This document shows, piece after piece, positions 16,601 through 24,973 of a DNA stretch of 64,000 nucleotides. The notes below the pieces were generated by a model. The model worked only from the letters and a program-made list of their open reading frames with translations, was not told where the DNA came from and ran no database searches. Origin of the DNA: JADKIH01 sp031417555 (GTDB taxonomy: Bacteria; Bacteroidota; Bacteroidia; AKYH767-A; 2013-40CM-41-45); the NCBI GenBank assembly GCA_031417555.1, contig JANOVV010000037.1, forward strand, positions 16,054 to 80,053, in the 5' to 3' direction. The position numbers and the translations under genes are program-made. The number at the start of each line of letters is the position of its first letter. Position 1 is the first letter of the stretch.

Positions 16601-19166
16601 TAGCAGGCTGCCACTGGTAATCCACCCAGCCGCTGGCTGCAGTCACCTGGATGCTATAGGTTCCGGTATAAGGCGCCGTGAAGCTATATATATGTTCTGC
16701 TCCCGGTGATGTATATCCACATGGATTATTAATGGCTGCATTCCATAGACCCCCACTGCCTCCGTTATAAGTTTGTGCAAATGCAGAACCACATCCTGCA
16801 AAATGAGTTACATTCAGGCAAGGATCAGTTGGCGGACAGTTAATATAAAAATTATGTGTGCCTACTATGTTATCTTCGTCATCAAGCAATATATAATAAC
16901 TGACACCTGCAGTCATTGGCAGTGTACCGTATTGTCCCGGTGACGAAACCCTGGAAATACAAACCCATCCGTAAGGTGAGCATGAAGCAGATTTCCAGCT
17001 ATAATCCACAAAGCCACTGGCTGTTGTAACCTGGATGCTGTAAGTCCCTGTTGAAGGAGCTACAAAACGATACACATTTTCTGACCCAGGCGTGCTGTGT
17101 CCGCACGAGGCTGTATTCCATGAGCCGGAACCACCGCCTGTGAAAGTCTGTAAGCTTCCGGAACCGCAATTGACAGTTGTAACAGAAGAACATGGACTCG
17201 GTGGTGGACAATTAATCTGGAAGTCTGCATCGGAAATATCAAAGAATACATTGCCAACGGCTTCCACTTTTATTCTTGCATTATTTATATTGGCAGGCCA
17301 TGGAACAGTGATAGTTTCCGAGCCGTCATTGGGTACATTGTATGCAAGCTCAATAGGGAATGTAAGCCCGCCATCAATCGAAAGTAGAATGTTAACGGTG
17401 GGACAATTGACAGGAGGTACATTGGTATTAGCTACATCCCATGTAACTGTTTGTGTGCTTCCAACACACCAGAGTACATTGGTATTGGGAGAAGTAATTT
17501 TAAACTCTCCGCCGGCAGACGTTACATTCATCCACATGGATGCCCAATTAACACCACCTCCACCTGGATGATTATCTCTTGCTGTCAGTCGGAAACTCAT
17601 CCTGCGTGAATAGCCAGGAAGAATTTCGCCAATGGTATGTGTATTATTTAAAATATCAGAAAGCCTTGGGAATGTTCGCGAAGGAGTGCTTGCAGGAGGA
17701 AAAGATCTGAACAGCGGTGCATTTCCAACAGGAGCGTCGGGCGGGCCGAAAGGTCCGAGGTCATATTGTTCCCATGAATAGGTAACCAGGTCTCCGTTTG
17801 GATCACTCCCGGTACCAAGAAGTGTGAATGGTGTATTAATTGGAATTGTATACCCGCTGGCTCCTGCATTTACAACAGGAGGATTATTCCCGGTAGACGT
17901 GATTACGGCGCAGGAGTTTCCTGCTCCATCTATTGTATAATCTGTAATTGCTTCATAACTGTTCGTATGAAAAAATAGATCCCTAAACATTTGTGTATTA
18001 TCCGGAGCACAATTGCTCGCATACGACATGATGGTAGTTCCTGCTCCCGGTTCATAGGCTGTTCCAGCAGAGTATTGTGCAATGATACTGCAGCTACCAC
18101 TCATGCTGTTAAACGTATGAAAGGCGCCAAACTGGTGCCCCATCTCATGAGCGACGAGTCCGACACCGTTACCATCAAAACCAGAACAGGCCTGCCCTTT
18201 GCCGAAGGAATTACAAACGCGTCCGATAGCTGCGCCTCCTATGTTAATACCAAGAAAGAGATGTCCGATATCATAGTTTGCATTACCAATAAAAAAATTA
18301 ATTGCGCCTTCTGCCTGAGGACAAATCAGAATTGCACGGCCATAGGAAATATCAAATGGGTCTGAAACACTATCTGTAAAGATGATTGCATCGTTGTTGG
18401 CGATCAGCACCATGCGTATTGACATTTCTCTTTCAAATATTGCATTCACCTGGTTCATGGTGGTAACGATGGCAGCAAGGGCTGAAGCAACTGTTCCGCC
18501 ATTAAGAGCAGTATATTGCGCTGTTGCAGCAATAGCCAAACGATACGTTCGAAGCTCTGTTCCTATTGACCGCATCAAACTATTTCCATGTACAATGTTT
18601 TCAGCTTGCTGCTCCATTCCTTCCTCACAATATTTGTCTGCAGAAGGCAGGTCTTGCTTATTATATATAATGTAATCACTGACATTAGCATTGCTGTAAG
18701 GTTCAATGAAAATAGTTTGTTCGTTTTTTATGATCATGGCATGCAAGCCATTCATTGTGCAGTCAAAGCGAACGGTTGCTGATGGGTCTTCGATGCCTTG
18801 TCCCATATATGTTTTTATTTCAGGATACCGTTGCGCTAACTCCGGCGCCATGATTGGTGATTCAAAAATGGAAAAATGTTCTACAGTGCCATCAGCCAAT
18901 GGTAATGATACAATAACATCCGATTTTTTTCCCTGCTGTTCCATGGGTGCCAGTAAGAGGATGTTTTTCAATTCAACATTATCGACAGACACTGTACGAT
19001 ATTGTTTAGGGATAGCATTCCGGCTGCCGCCTTCTATTTTCGCTTCTGCTTTATCATTCCATATCATCTTTTCATTTTGTGAAAAAGCAACTGTACTTAT
19101 AGCTGCTGAAAATAAAAAGGTGAAATAAAATTGAATAGAAAGGTGAGAACTTGTTTGAGTATTCAT
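13656..19166 (-). CDS. large secreted reprolysin-like zinc metalloprotease with six repeat domains
   Basis: About 1836 residues. The frame is open to 19382, but the signal peptide (MNTQTSSHLSIQFYFTFLFS...) starts at 19166. Residues 200-430 hold a metzincin protease domain: HEMGHQFGAFH near residue 340 (zinc ligands and catalytic Glu) and the Met-turn IMSYA. Residues 440-640 are Ig/fibronectin-like. From about 655 to 1420 there are six tandem domains of about 127 residues, each with PC..(V/I)T...GCG, TYxGGxxGxWNT, GTYSIQVTxASG and YYILLDDEDN. An Ig-like domain and a LQGLY...Y(Y/L)A(I/V)HHRNSIxTWS domain follow. The chain ends at that domain, where relatives normally continue to a dockerin-like region and sorting signal, so the export signal may be lost. 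Type IX secretion is inferred from family and genome context. Confidence 0.88.
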   Translation of the reverse strand: MNTQTSSHLSIQFYFTFLFSAAISTVAFSQNEKMIWNDKAEAKIEGGSRNAIPKQYRTVSVDNVELKNILLLAPMEQQGKKSDVIVSLPLADGTVEHFSIFESPIMAPELAQRYPEIKTYMGQGIEDPSATVRFDCTMNGLHAMIIKNEQTIFIEPYSNANVSDYIIYNKQDLPSADKYCEEGMEQQAENIVHGNSLMRSIGTELRTYRLAIAATAQYTALNGGTVASALAAIVTTMNQVNAIFEREMSIRMVLIANNDAIIFTDSVSDPFDISYGRAILICPQAEGAINFFIGNANYDIGHLFLGINIGGAAIGRVCNSFGKGQACSGFDGNGVGLVAHEMGHQFGAFHTFNSMSGSCSIIAQYSAGTAYEPGAGTTIMSYASNCAPDNTQMFRDLFFHTNSYEAITDYTIDGAGNSCAVITSTGNNPPVVNAGASGYTIPINTPFTLLGTGSDPNGDLVTYSWEQYDLGPFGPPDAPVGNAPLFRSFPPASTPSRTFPRLSDILNNTHTIGEILPGYSRRMSFRLTARDNHPGGGGVNWASMWMNVTSAGGEFKITSPNTNVLWCVGSTQTVTWDVANTNVPPVNCPTVNILLSIDGGLTFPIELAYNVPNDGSETITVPWPANINNARIKVEAVGNVFFDISDADFQINCPPPSPCSSVTTVNCGSGSLQTFTGGGSGSWNTASCGHSTPGSENVYRFVAPSTGTYSIQVTTASGFVDYSWKSASCSPYGWVCISRVSSPGQYGTLPMTAGVSYYILLDDEDNIVGTHNFYINCPPTDPCLNVTHFAGCGSAFAQTYNGGSGGLWNAAINNPCGYTSPGAEHIYSFTAPYTGTYSIQVTAASGWVDYQWQPATCSVNGWSCISDISSPGQYGSMTWTAGVTYYILLDDEDAIAGTHTFYINCPPFNPCSEITTIGGCGAAYPQTFSGGQSGVWNTSTVNVCGLPSPGKEHIYSFIAPLTGIYRIRVTVANGWVDYQWQASSCSPAGWNCIQDLSSTGQWGALSWTAGITYYILLDDEDNTAGTHTFYIDCPQPCAGVNITDIEGYGSFYEKSYIGGGIGEWNTSSNNSCGVPAPGRENIYRFVAPITGNYSLQVTSASGWVDYQLKSSSCSETGWSCIARTNTSGQYGNFAWTAGTTYYILLDDEDNVNSNHRFYINGPDPCANITAIGGCGSGYTQTYTGGLSSKWYTAAVNSCGWGGNGIEKIYSFIAPVTGTYSFQTIASSGILVSYQWKSSSCSLPGWTCGALVVSPGQYGSMAWTAGTTYYILLDGVNQLTGYHSFYINCPPVDPCLNVTSITGCGTANSQTYTGGSGGIWNAVTSNGCGFLTVGIEKIYSYVAPTTGTYSIQVTSASGYTDYQWRSSCTAGIWNCIADVYYPGQYGAMNWIAGTTYYILLDDEDNVTGTHTFYINCGICTDPPDPVSNSPKCENVTITRAGIPSSGQTWYWQGTSCGTSTELGFGPKYGATASGTYYIRSYNSAVNCWSAGCGSVTVTVNPAPAAPQLVTATPSSICIGESSNLNATATGDEFGFTGFYDVSNWTPVIGPGGIINTSDAPSSVSITSGNSSEAGSTFFKRGIISLSGVIKFTWNYSTTDGAIYDYPQLIINGVTTLLPGFNTGGANIQSGTCVIPIAGGETFSLCMFTSDGLWGAGTTVFSNLSAPIANTINWYTVAIDGTIIGNSLSGADIPFSSSALGTVDYYAEAVSAAACVSTGRTAATVTTDSCMILRLVVLLQGLYVSGHTMTATLYNLGLNSDPTASDSIIVELHDQFDPSVVVQSIAVLLHIDGSAIAHFPYAVFGGTYYIAIHHRNSIATWSKLPVTLGLNTIFDFAE

Positions 19167-19505
19167 TATTTTAAAATTAGAAGAATGAATTTTCCCTATT
19201 TCAAAAAACTCATTGTCTCTATTAACGATGACAAGCCATGCACAAATAATGTTATCGTTTATATAATGTCGATGTAATAGGTGGTTTTTGTTCCGACTTC
19301 TTTTGAAAGATAATACAAAAAAGGGAAATTCCAATTGCGCTATAAAGTAATTTTTCGGGTTCTTTAGGGCCAGATCGAACAATTATATAAGTAACCTTCT
19401 CCTATTATGAGCAAATTCAACATTTTTTAGTATGTTCAGGTGAATTTCTTAACCTCTGGCAAACTTGAAAATTAGTAACCAAATTCTTCACAGCGGTTAA
19501 CAATG

Positions 19506-20648
19506 TTATACTAAATCCCCCTTTACAATATTCATTTTATACTTCACATTTCTCTTCTCAAGATACTCTAAAACAAACCTAAAACACTCCTCATCCTCAC
19601 CAATATATTCCGGTGGAGAAATGCCTTTACGGATAAATTTATTTTCCAAAACAAGGTGAGCGGCTGCCGTACATGTAAAACCGGTCGTTCGTGCCATGGA
19701 TGTAGTTTTAGTCTCCCGGTCAAATTTATCATGGAGATTATAAATGTATGTTACCGGTAAATCGTTTTCCTGACCTTCGATGGTTACACGCATGACTGTA
19801 AAGTCTTCGTCTCCTTCAATCATTTTCCATTTAGGGAAAAGAAGTTTTGTCATTAAATCCAATGGTGAAATTTCAAGTCCTTTTACATTTATCTTTTCTT
19901 TATTGAAAAGTCCGGTCTCCCGAAATATTCGCATCAACTCTGCATGTCCGGAATAGCGTAATGTTTTCTCTTTCATATTTGGAACGTGAGAAAATGTTGA
20001 GATCAATGAACGTAAGCCATCTGAATTAAATGATTCGAGTTTTCCTATGACTTCAAATTCTTCTTCTACTACATCAGATAATGCTTCACGGACAATTAAA
20101 TTTTTATTCTCTACAAATCTGGCAGGCCGTGTGTATTCTTCAATTACATCGATGGGAGAAAAAACGGCTTTGTATTCAAAGGGCCATTCTTTTTTTTGGG
20201 GTAATCCTCCTACCAGACATTCATACTTATTAATTTTCATTCGTTTATTGTGGTATCCGGCAATTATATTGCACATACCGGGAGCGACTCCGCAATCAAC
20301 AACAGCAGTCACATTATGTTTCTTTGCAAGAGCTTCTAGTTCCAGAGCCTCTTCAGGGAAAAAAGAAATGTCGACAACATTTTTCCCGCTTTCAATGATC
20401 GTCTTAAGCGTTTCAAATCCCATAAAGCCGGGAACAGCACCGATTACCAGATCAAACGGAGAAAGTAGTTTTTTTAAATCTTCCTTTTTTGAAAAATCAC
20501 ATGTGGCAATTTGAACTTTGTGATTATTAGCTATCAGCTCAAGAGCAGGTTTATTAATATCTGCTATTGTTACATCGTAATCCTTACAAAGATCTGCTGC
20601 CATAACTTTCCCGACTAAGCCAGAGCCAAGTACTACTATCTTTTTCAT
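19506..20648 (-). CDS. saccharopine dehydrogenase-family NAD(P)-dependent oxidoreductase
   Basis: 380 residues. The N-terminal Rossmann fold starts with VVLGSGLVGKVMAADL, and VVDCGVAPGMCNIIAG and MARTTGFTCTAAA fit the saccharopine dehydrogenase/LYS9-like family, which reduces or oxidises the C-N bond of lysine-derived imines. The usual family length is 370-450. Substrate (saccharopine or a lysine-6-dehydrogenase reaction) cannot be fixed from sequence. It is monocistronic, and a broken 3' copy of the same gene lies 6 kb away on the other side of the metalloprotease gene. Confidence 0.85.
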   Translation of the reverse strand: MKKIVVLGSGLVGKVMAADLCKDYDVTIADINKPALELIANNHKVQIATCDFSKKEDLKKLLSPFDLVIGAVPGFMGFETLKTIIESGKNVVDISFFPEEALELEALAKKHNVTAVVDCGVAPGMCNIIAGYHNKRMKINKYECLVGGLPQKKEWPFEYKAVFSPIDVIEEYTRPARFVENKNLIVREALSDVVEEEFEVIGKLESFNSDGLRSLISTFSHVPNMKEKTLRYSGHAELMRIFRETGLFNKEKINVKGLEISPLDLMTKLLFPKWKMIEGDEDFTVMRVTIEGQENDLPVTYIYNLHDKFDRETKTTSMARTTGFTCTAAAHLVLENKFIRKGISPPEYIGEDEECFRFVLEYLEKRNVKYKMNIVKGDLV

Positions 20649-20721
20649 AAAGTAATATCAGTATTTATTTTAAATGCAATGATAAGTTGAAAATAATTCT
20701 AAAATATTTATTTAATGCACA

Positions 20722-20770
20722 ATTTTATCCGTGATAACCAGTCTAATCCGTATCATCCGTGTTCCATTTT
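20722..20770. repeat. degenerate ATCCGTG intergenic repeat
   Basis: Four imperfect units (ATCCGTGATAACC, AGTCTAATCCGT, ATCATCCGTGTTCC) in an otherwise AT-rich gap. The final unit ATCCGTGTTCCATT occurs again at 56451-56464. The units look like a decayed minisatellite. Confidence 0.6.
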
Positions 20771-20887
20771 TAACATTTTTGATTCAATTCTCAATAAAGA
20801 TTTAACAATTCTCATTAGAAATATGAGAAATTGACTATATTCAACTAATTAACTAATCTTAACTATGCCTCTATTCAAAATTTAAAT

Positions 20888-20895
20888 TACATTTG
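20888..20895 (+). promoter_or_regulatory. candidate -7 box of the zinc-uptake operon
   Basis: TACATTTG fits the Bacteroidota -7 consensus TAnnTTTG and lies 17 bp before the first ATG of the operon. No clear TTTG box stands at the expected upstream distance, so the call is tentative. Confidence 0.4.
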
Positions 20896-20911
20896 TTTCT
20901 CTCAGAAAAAA

Positions 20912-21238
20912 ATGCAGAATTTCAAAAAATATATTGCCACTTTTCTTTTGCTGGCTCTTGCTATTTTTATCACGCCGCATGAGTTACTGCATGAATTAGT
21001 TGACCATACGGATGATTGTGATATTCATGTAAGTCATACAGAAGGTGATGCTTTAAGTATTCTCCATCAGCATTGCGATGTGTTACAGTTAGCATCTCCA
21101 CCATTACATTTCTCTCTCCATAATTTTTCTTTTGTTTTAAGTCAGCAATCAACAATAAATTATTTTTCGGAAATTGAAAACTATTATTTTTCTAACTCTG
21201 CTATTCTCTTTTTAAGAGGCCCTCCCCGTTTTGTTTAA
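20912..21238 (+). CDS. small exported His-rich protein of the metal-uptake locus
   Basis: 108 residues with an N-terminal signal or anchor segment (KKYIATFLLLALAIFI). Residues 22-52 carry a run of His, Asp and Cys (HELLHELVDHTDDCDIHVSH, then HQHC) that could hold a transition metal. The C-terminus is aromatic. It precedes an outer-membrane protein, a zinc/manganese binding protein and a permease, all on the same strand, so a periplasmic metal chaperone or sensor role is likely by context. I do not recognise the family by name. Confidence 0.75.
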   Translation: MQNFKKYIATFLLLALAIFITPHELLHELVDHTDDCDIHVSHTEGDALSILHQHCDVLQLASPPLHFSLHNFSFVLSQQSTINYFSEIENYYFSNSAILFLRGPPRFV

Positions 21239-21322
21239 TTAAAAAAGTGGATTTATTTCACCGGAATTTTTCAAAATGAATTCTCCGGTTTGGATTTTTT
21301 TAACTTATTAAAACAAAAGGGT

Positions 21323-22471
21323 ATGAAAATAATATTTCTGCTCGTACTGTATTTGATTTCAATAATACCGGTTTATTCACAAACCGACAGTACAGCTTCT
21401 GATTCATTACTTCAGCTGCAAATTCAAAACCAGCTGCAAATTCCTGAGGCAACAAATTCGACTCCATCGAGAGGTTCAGTTTCTGCAAATCCAGATATTA
21501 GTGTGATCGGAGATTTCAGAGCAAGCTATCAAAGTAATTATTCCCGCCATTTCAATGCAAACCTGAATGAAACCGAAATCTCATTTCAATCAGTCGTTGA
21601 CCCGTATGTCCGCGCTGATTTTTTTGTCTCGCTAAGCCGCGATCAGGAATCAGGTGCATTTGATGTTGGAGTAGAAGAAGGTTACCTAACTACTCTTTCA
21701 TTGCCGGCACATTTACAATTGAAAGCTGGAAAGTTTAAACAAATGCTTGGGCGTATTAATTTTCTGCATCCTCATGCTTTACCCTTTATTGATATGCCGA
21801 ATGCTTTTGTGAGATTCTTTGGAGAGGAAGGAATGAATGATGCAGGTATACAGCTTAGCTGGCTTCTTCCAAATCACACTTTTTTTCAGGAACTAACATT
21901 AGAACTTACCGATGGTCCGCATGAAAGTCCGAGTTTTATTAGAAGTTCGGGTAATAATTTTATTGGATTAGCTCACCTCAAAAATTTCTGGGACCTGACT
22001 TCCAATGCAACGTTAGAATTCGGTTTAACAGGAATTTCCGGACCTAATGTTTCTAATAAAATCACTTCTATTGCTGCTGCAGATCTTACTTATAAATGGA
22101 AGCCCGTAAAATTCAATACATATAAGTCGGTAACATTCCAGAATGAATTTTATTATAGTCATTCACCATCACTGGTGAATACTGTAAATTCTATTGGATT
22201 TTACTCGATGCTATTAATGCAAGTTTCTAAACGAACTTTTCTCACCGGCAGATATGATTATACAAACAAACCCACTTCGAATAAATTTATTGAAGAAGCC
22301 GGGTCATTAACGGTTGGTTGGTATGCGACAGAATTTCAAAAAATTGAGCTGCAAGCTAAAACTACTTCAGCAAATTCTGAAGAAATAGAAAATAATTACA
22401 AAAAAAAGTTTAACCAAGTTTTTTTTCGGTGGATTTTTGTGATAGGTTCACACGGAGCGCATAAATATTAA
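21323..22471 (+). CDS. outer-membrane beta-barrel (porin-like) protein of the metal operon
   Basis: About 382 residues from the ATG at 21323, where a proper signal peptide begins (MKIIFLLVLYLISIIPVYSQ). The rest is a series of amphipathic strands ending in aromatic residues (FRASYQSNY, LQLKAGKFKQML, LTVGWYATEF), with GKFK and H-rich loop segments; this suits a phosphate-porin-like or zinc-regulated outer-membrane channel. It lies between the His-rich protein and the solute-binding protein, so it probably brings metal across the outer membrane. Confidence 0.75.
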   Translation: MKIIFLLVLYLISIIPVYSQTDSTASDSLLQLQIQNQLQIPEATNSTPSRGSVSANPDISVIGDFRASYQSNYSRHFNANLNETEISFQSVVDPYVRADFFVSLSRDQESGAFDVGVEEGYLTTLSLPAHLQLKAGKFKQMLGRINFLHPHALPFIDMPNAFVRFFGEEGMNDAGIQLSWLLPNHTFFQELTLELTDGPHESPSFIRSSGNNFIGLAHLKNFWDLTSNATLEFGLTGISGPNVSNKITSIAAADLTYKWKPVKFNTYKSVTFQNEFYYSHSPSLVNTVNSIGFYSMLLMQVSKRTFLTGRYDYTNKPTSNKFIEEAGSLTVGWYATEFQKIELQAKTTSANSEEIENNYKKKFNQVFFRWIFVIGSHGAHKY

Positions 22472-22523
22472 ATCGATAAGTTATAATTCTTAATTAACAA
22501 ATTGAATAATTCAGACAACTCAA

Positions 22524-23429
22524 ATGAAAAATAAAATCAATATATTTATTCTTCTTATATCGCTATTGGCTTCAAAAATAAATGGTTCAACAATTCGAAT
22601 TGTTACTACCACACAAGATTTGAAAAGTATTGCAGAATTGATTGGTGGAGATAAAGTAGAAGTATTTTCAATTGCAACAGGATATCAAAATCCACACTTT
22701 GTTGATCCCAAGCCAAGCTTTATTATTAAATTATCAAATGCTGATATTTTTGCAACTGTAGGATTAGACCTTGAAACCGGTTGGTCGCCGCAATTGGTGA
22801 CAAGTTCACGCAATCCGAAAATACAAAAAGGAAGTCCGGGATATGTAGATGCATCTGCAGGTGTTTCTTTAATGCAAATACCTTCGTCATTGAATCGTGG
22901 TGAAGGCGATATTCATCTTTTTGGAAATCCACATTATTGGCTCGATCCGTTAAATGGGAAACAAATCGCCAGAAATATTTGTAATGGATTGATGAGAGTT
23001 TCTCCATTAAATAAAAACTTCTTTGAATCAAATTTAAAATTATTTAATGAAACGATCGATCGAAAAATTATTGAGTGGACAAAAGCAATGGCAAAATATA
23101 AAGGAACAAAAATAATTGCCTACCATAATGAATGGTGTTATTTTGAAAATCGCTTTGGTTTGCAGATTGTAGATTTCCTTGAACCTAAACCCGGTATTCC
23201 TCCTTCTCCCTCTCAGCTGGTAAAAATTATAGGAGAAATAAAAAATAATCAAATAAAAGTAATTATTTCATCCCCTTATTTTACAACCTCATCTTCTGAT
23301 GTAGTTTCAAAACAAACAGGCGCAAAAGTTCTCACCCTGGCAACATCCTCAGGCGCCTTTGAGAGTATAAAAAATTATTACGATTTATTTGATTACAATA
23401 TTTCTCAACTAGTTTCCGCCCTGAAATAA
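22524..23429 (+). CDS. znuA: zinc/manganese ABC transporter substrate-binding protein (ZnuA/TroA family)
   Basis: 301 residues with a signal peptide ending near SKINGS. The metal-binding His residues are visible in NPHFVDPKPS, GNPHYWLDP and AYHNEWCYFENRFGL; the conserved FLEPKPGIPPSPSQL follows. The length and the single long helix linking two lobes fit cluster A-1 metal-binding proteins. There is no His-rich loop of the kind seen in many zinc-specific ZnuA, so zinc versus manganese is not decided. The permease gene follows after 40 bp. Confidence 0.85.
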   Translation: MKNKINIFILLISLLASKINGSTIRIVTTTQDLKSIAELIGGDKVEVFSIATGYQNPHFVDPKPSFIIKLSNADIFATVGLDLETGWSPQLVTSSRNPKIQKGSPGYVDASAGVSLMQIPSSLNRGEGDIHLFGNPHYWLDPLNGKQIARNICNGLMRVSPLNKNFFESNLKLFNETIDRKIIEWTKAMAKYKGTKIIAYHNEWCYFENRFGLQIVDFLEPKPGIPPSPSQLVKIIGEIKNNQIKVIISSPYFTTSSSDVVSKQTGAKVLTLATSSGAFESIKNYYDLFDYNISQLVSALK

Positions 23430-23469
23430 AAAAGTAATACTCACCAAATACTTCTAAAAAAATATTCAA

Positions 23470-24321
23470 ATGATTGAAATGTTTCAACTTGACTTCATGA
23501 TACAAGCCTTTGCGCTTAGCGTAATTGTAGGAATTCTATTATCCTATCTGGGAGTTCATGTTATAGGCAGAGGAATTGTGTTTGTAGATCTTGCATTGGG
23601 TCAAATTTCATCGCTTGGTGTTGCCTATTCAGATTATATCGGCAAGGGCAAAACAGTTATTCCAATTGTTTTTACCTTGGTGGGTGCTTTTCTTATGTCC
23701 TTTATAAATATCCGAGACAAACGCTTAAAACTTGAAGCCATAATAGGGATTATTTATGCCTTAACATCAGCAATAACAGTAATGCTAATTTCTAAAACCC
23801 CTCATGGTGATTCGGATATACAAGAAGTGCTTTTTGGAAATATATTATCTGTAAGTTGGGAACAAATAAAAATGGTGGCTATGGTTTTTTCTGCAATTGG
23901 ATTGCTCCATTTAATCTTCTATAAAAAATTTATTGCTGTTACAGAAAGTTTCTCCCATTCGGATACCGCTTTAACAAAAAACAACTTTCAAACCAAAGGC
24001 TCTTTTAGCTTATGGAATTTTTTATTTTATATTTCCATCGGATTAAGTATTGTATTTGCCGTAAAACTAAGTGGAGTAATTCCTGTTTTTTCTTTTCTGA
24101 TTATTCCGGCAGTGGGTGCAATAATGATTGCAAAAAATAACCGCTATGTTATTATGTTAGCCGCTTTGATAAGTATACTAGGGGCATTCTTCGGTTTAAA
24201 TATTTCTTACAAATTCGATTTTCCCGCCGGCTCTTCTATCGTTGCAGCTCTTGGAGCTATTTTTCTTATTGTTTCAATTTATTTTATTGTCAAATCTTTT
24301 ATAAAAAATAAATTAAATTAA
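23470..24321 (+). CDS. znuB: metal ABC transporter permease (ZnuB/MntB family)
   Basis: 283 residues with eight or so hydrophobic segments and the family's LG(V/I)HVIGRGIVFVDLALGQISSLG region near residue 30. It should form the membrane channel for the metal delivered by the binding protein upstream. The ATPase subunit that must drive it is absent from this operon and from the adjacent genes. It ends 11 bp before the convergent paaY-like gene. Confidence 0.88.
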   Translation: MIEMFQLDFMIQAFALSVIVGILLSYLGVHVIGRGIVFVDLALGQISSLGVAYSDYIGKGKTVIPIVFTLVGAFLMSFINIRDKRLKLEAIIGIIYALTSAITVMLISKTPHGDSDIQEVLFGNILSVSWEQIKMVAMVFSAIGLLHLIFYKKFIAVTESFSHSDTALTKNNFQTKGSFSLWNFLFYISIGLSIVFAVKLSGVIPVFSFLIIPAVGAIMIAKNNRYVIMLAALISILGAFFGLNISYKFDFPAGSSIVAALGAIFLIVSIYFIVKSFIKNKLN

Positions 24322-24332
24322 ATATTACTCTA

Positions 24333-24923
24333 TTATTTTCTCACCCAGGTCTTATAAATTTCCTGTTGCTTTGGTCTATTAGCAGGAATTTCTCTCAGCG
24401 GTACGCATGGCGTTAAGGTTGCAAACAGTTCTGCCGGCAATTTTTTATAAAGATCCGTTCCTTTACTCTTCCACTCCAGCATTTCATCGCTTACATCTTT
24501 TATAATCTTCGCAGGATTTCCGGCAGCTACTTTTCTCTCTGGAATAATCATTCCATCGGGAACGAAACTCAAAGCTCCTACAATAGAATTATCTCCGATT
24601 ACAACATTATCCATTATTACAGCATTCATTCCAATCAAAACATTTTTACCAATTGTACTGCCATGAATAATTGCTCCATGACCAATGTGTGCATCTTCCT
24701 TTAACAAAACAGTAATCCCCGGAAACATATGTATCGTACAATTCTCCTGAATGTTACAACCATCGCTGATGATTATTTCTCCCCAATCACCGCGTAAAGC
24801 AGCTCCGGGTCCTACGTAAACATTTTTGCCAATAATTACATTACCTGTAACAGTAGCATTCGGATGAATGAATGAAGATTCATGTATGACAGGTTTATAT
24901 CCATTAAATTCATATATATTCAT
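24333..24923 (-). CDS. paaY: PaaY-like gamma-carbonic-anhydrase-fold thioesterase
   Basis: About 196 residues from the ATG at 24923 (an upstream ATG at 24965 would run into the intergenic gap after paaJ). Left-handed beta-helix hexapeptide repeats dominate (VIGKNVYVGPGAALRGDWG, DAHIGHGAIIHGSTIGKNV). The His ligands of a gamma-class metal site are in IHMFPG, HIGHGAIIH. The C-terminal EMLEWKSKGTDLYKKLP is typical of PaaY rather than of general carbonic anhydrases. PaaY removes dead-end CoA thioesters from phenylacetate breakdown. It is the last gene of a minus-strand paa-type group. Confidence 0.8.
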   Translation of the reverse strand: MNIYEFNGYKPVIHESSFIHPNATVTGNVIIGKNVYVGPGAALRGDWGEIIISDGCNIQENCTIHMFPGITVLLKEDAHIGHGAIIHGSTIGKNVLIGMNAVIMDNVVIGDNSIVGALSFVPDGMIIPERKVAAGNPAKIIKDVSDEMLEWKSKGTDLYKKLPAELFATLTPCVPLREIPANRPKQQEIYKTWVRK

Positions 24924-24973
24924 CTCTGTATTCTTTGCGTGAAAATTACATGCAATGTATTGCAAAATTGTTT

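Noticed and set aside
14890..17220. Plus-strand ORFs across the metalloprotease gene (e.g. 14829-15179, 15846-16154, 17092-17571)
   Set aside because: All are antisense shadows of the six tandem domains, with Cys-rich composition unlike the neighbours.
19167..19382. N-terminal extension of the metalloprotease (72 codons)
   Set aside because: The signal peptide starts at 19166; the extension has no export feature and reads like upstream DNA.
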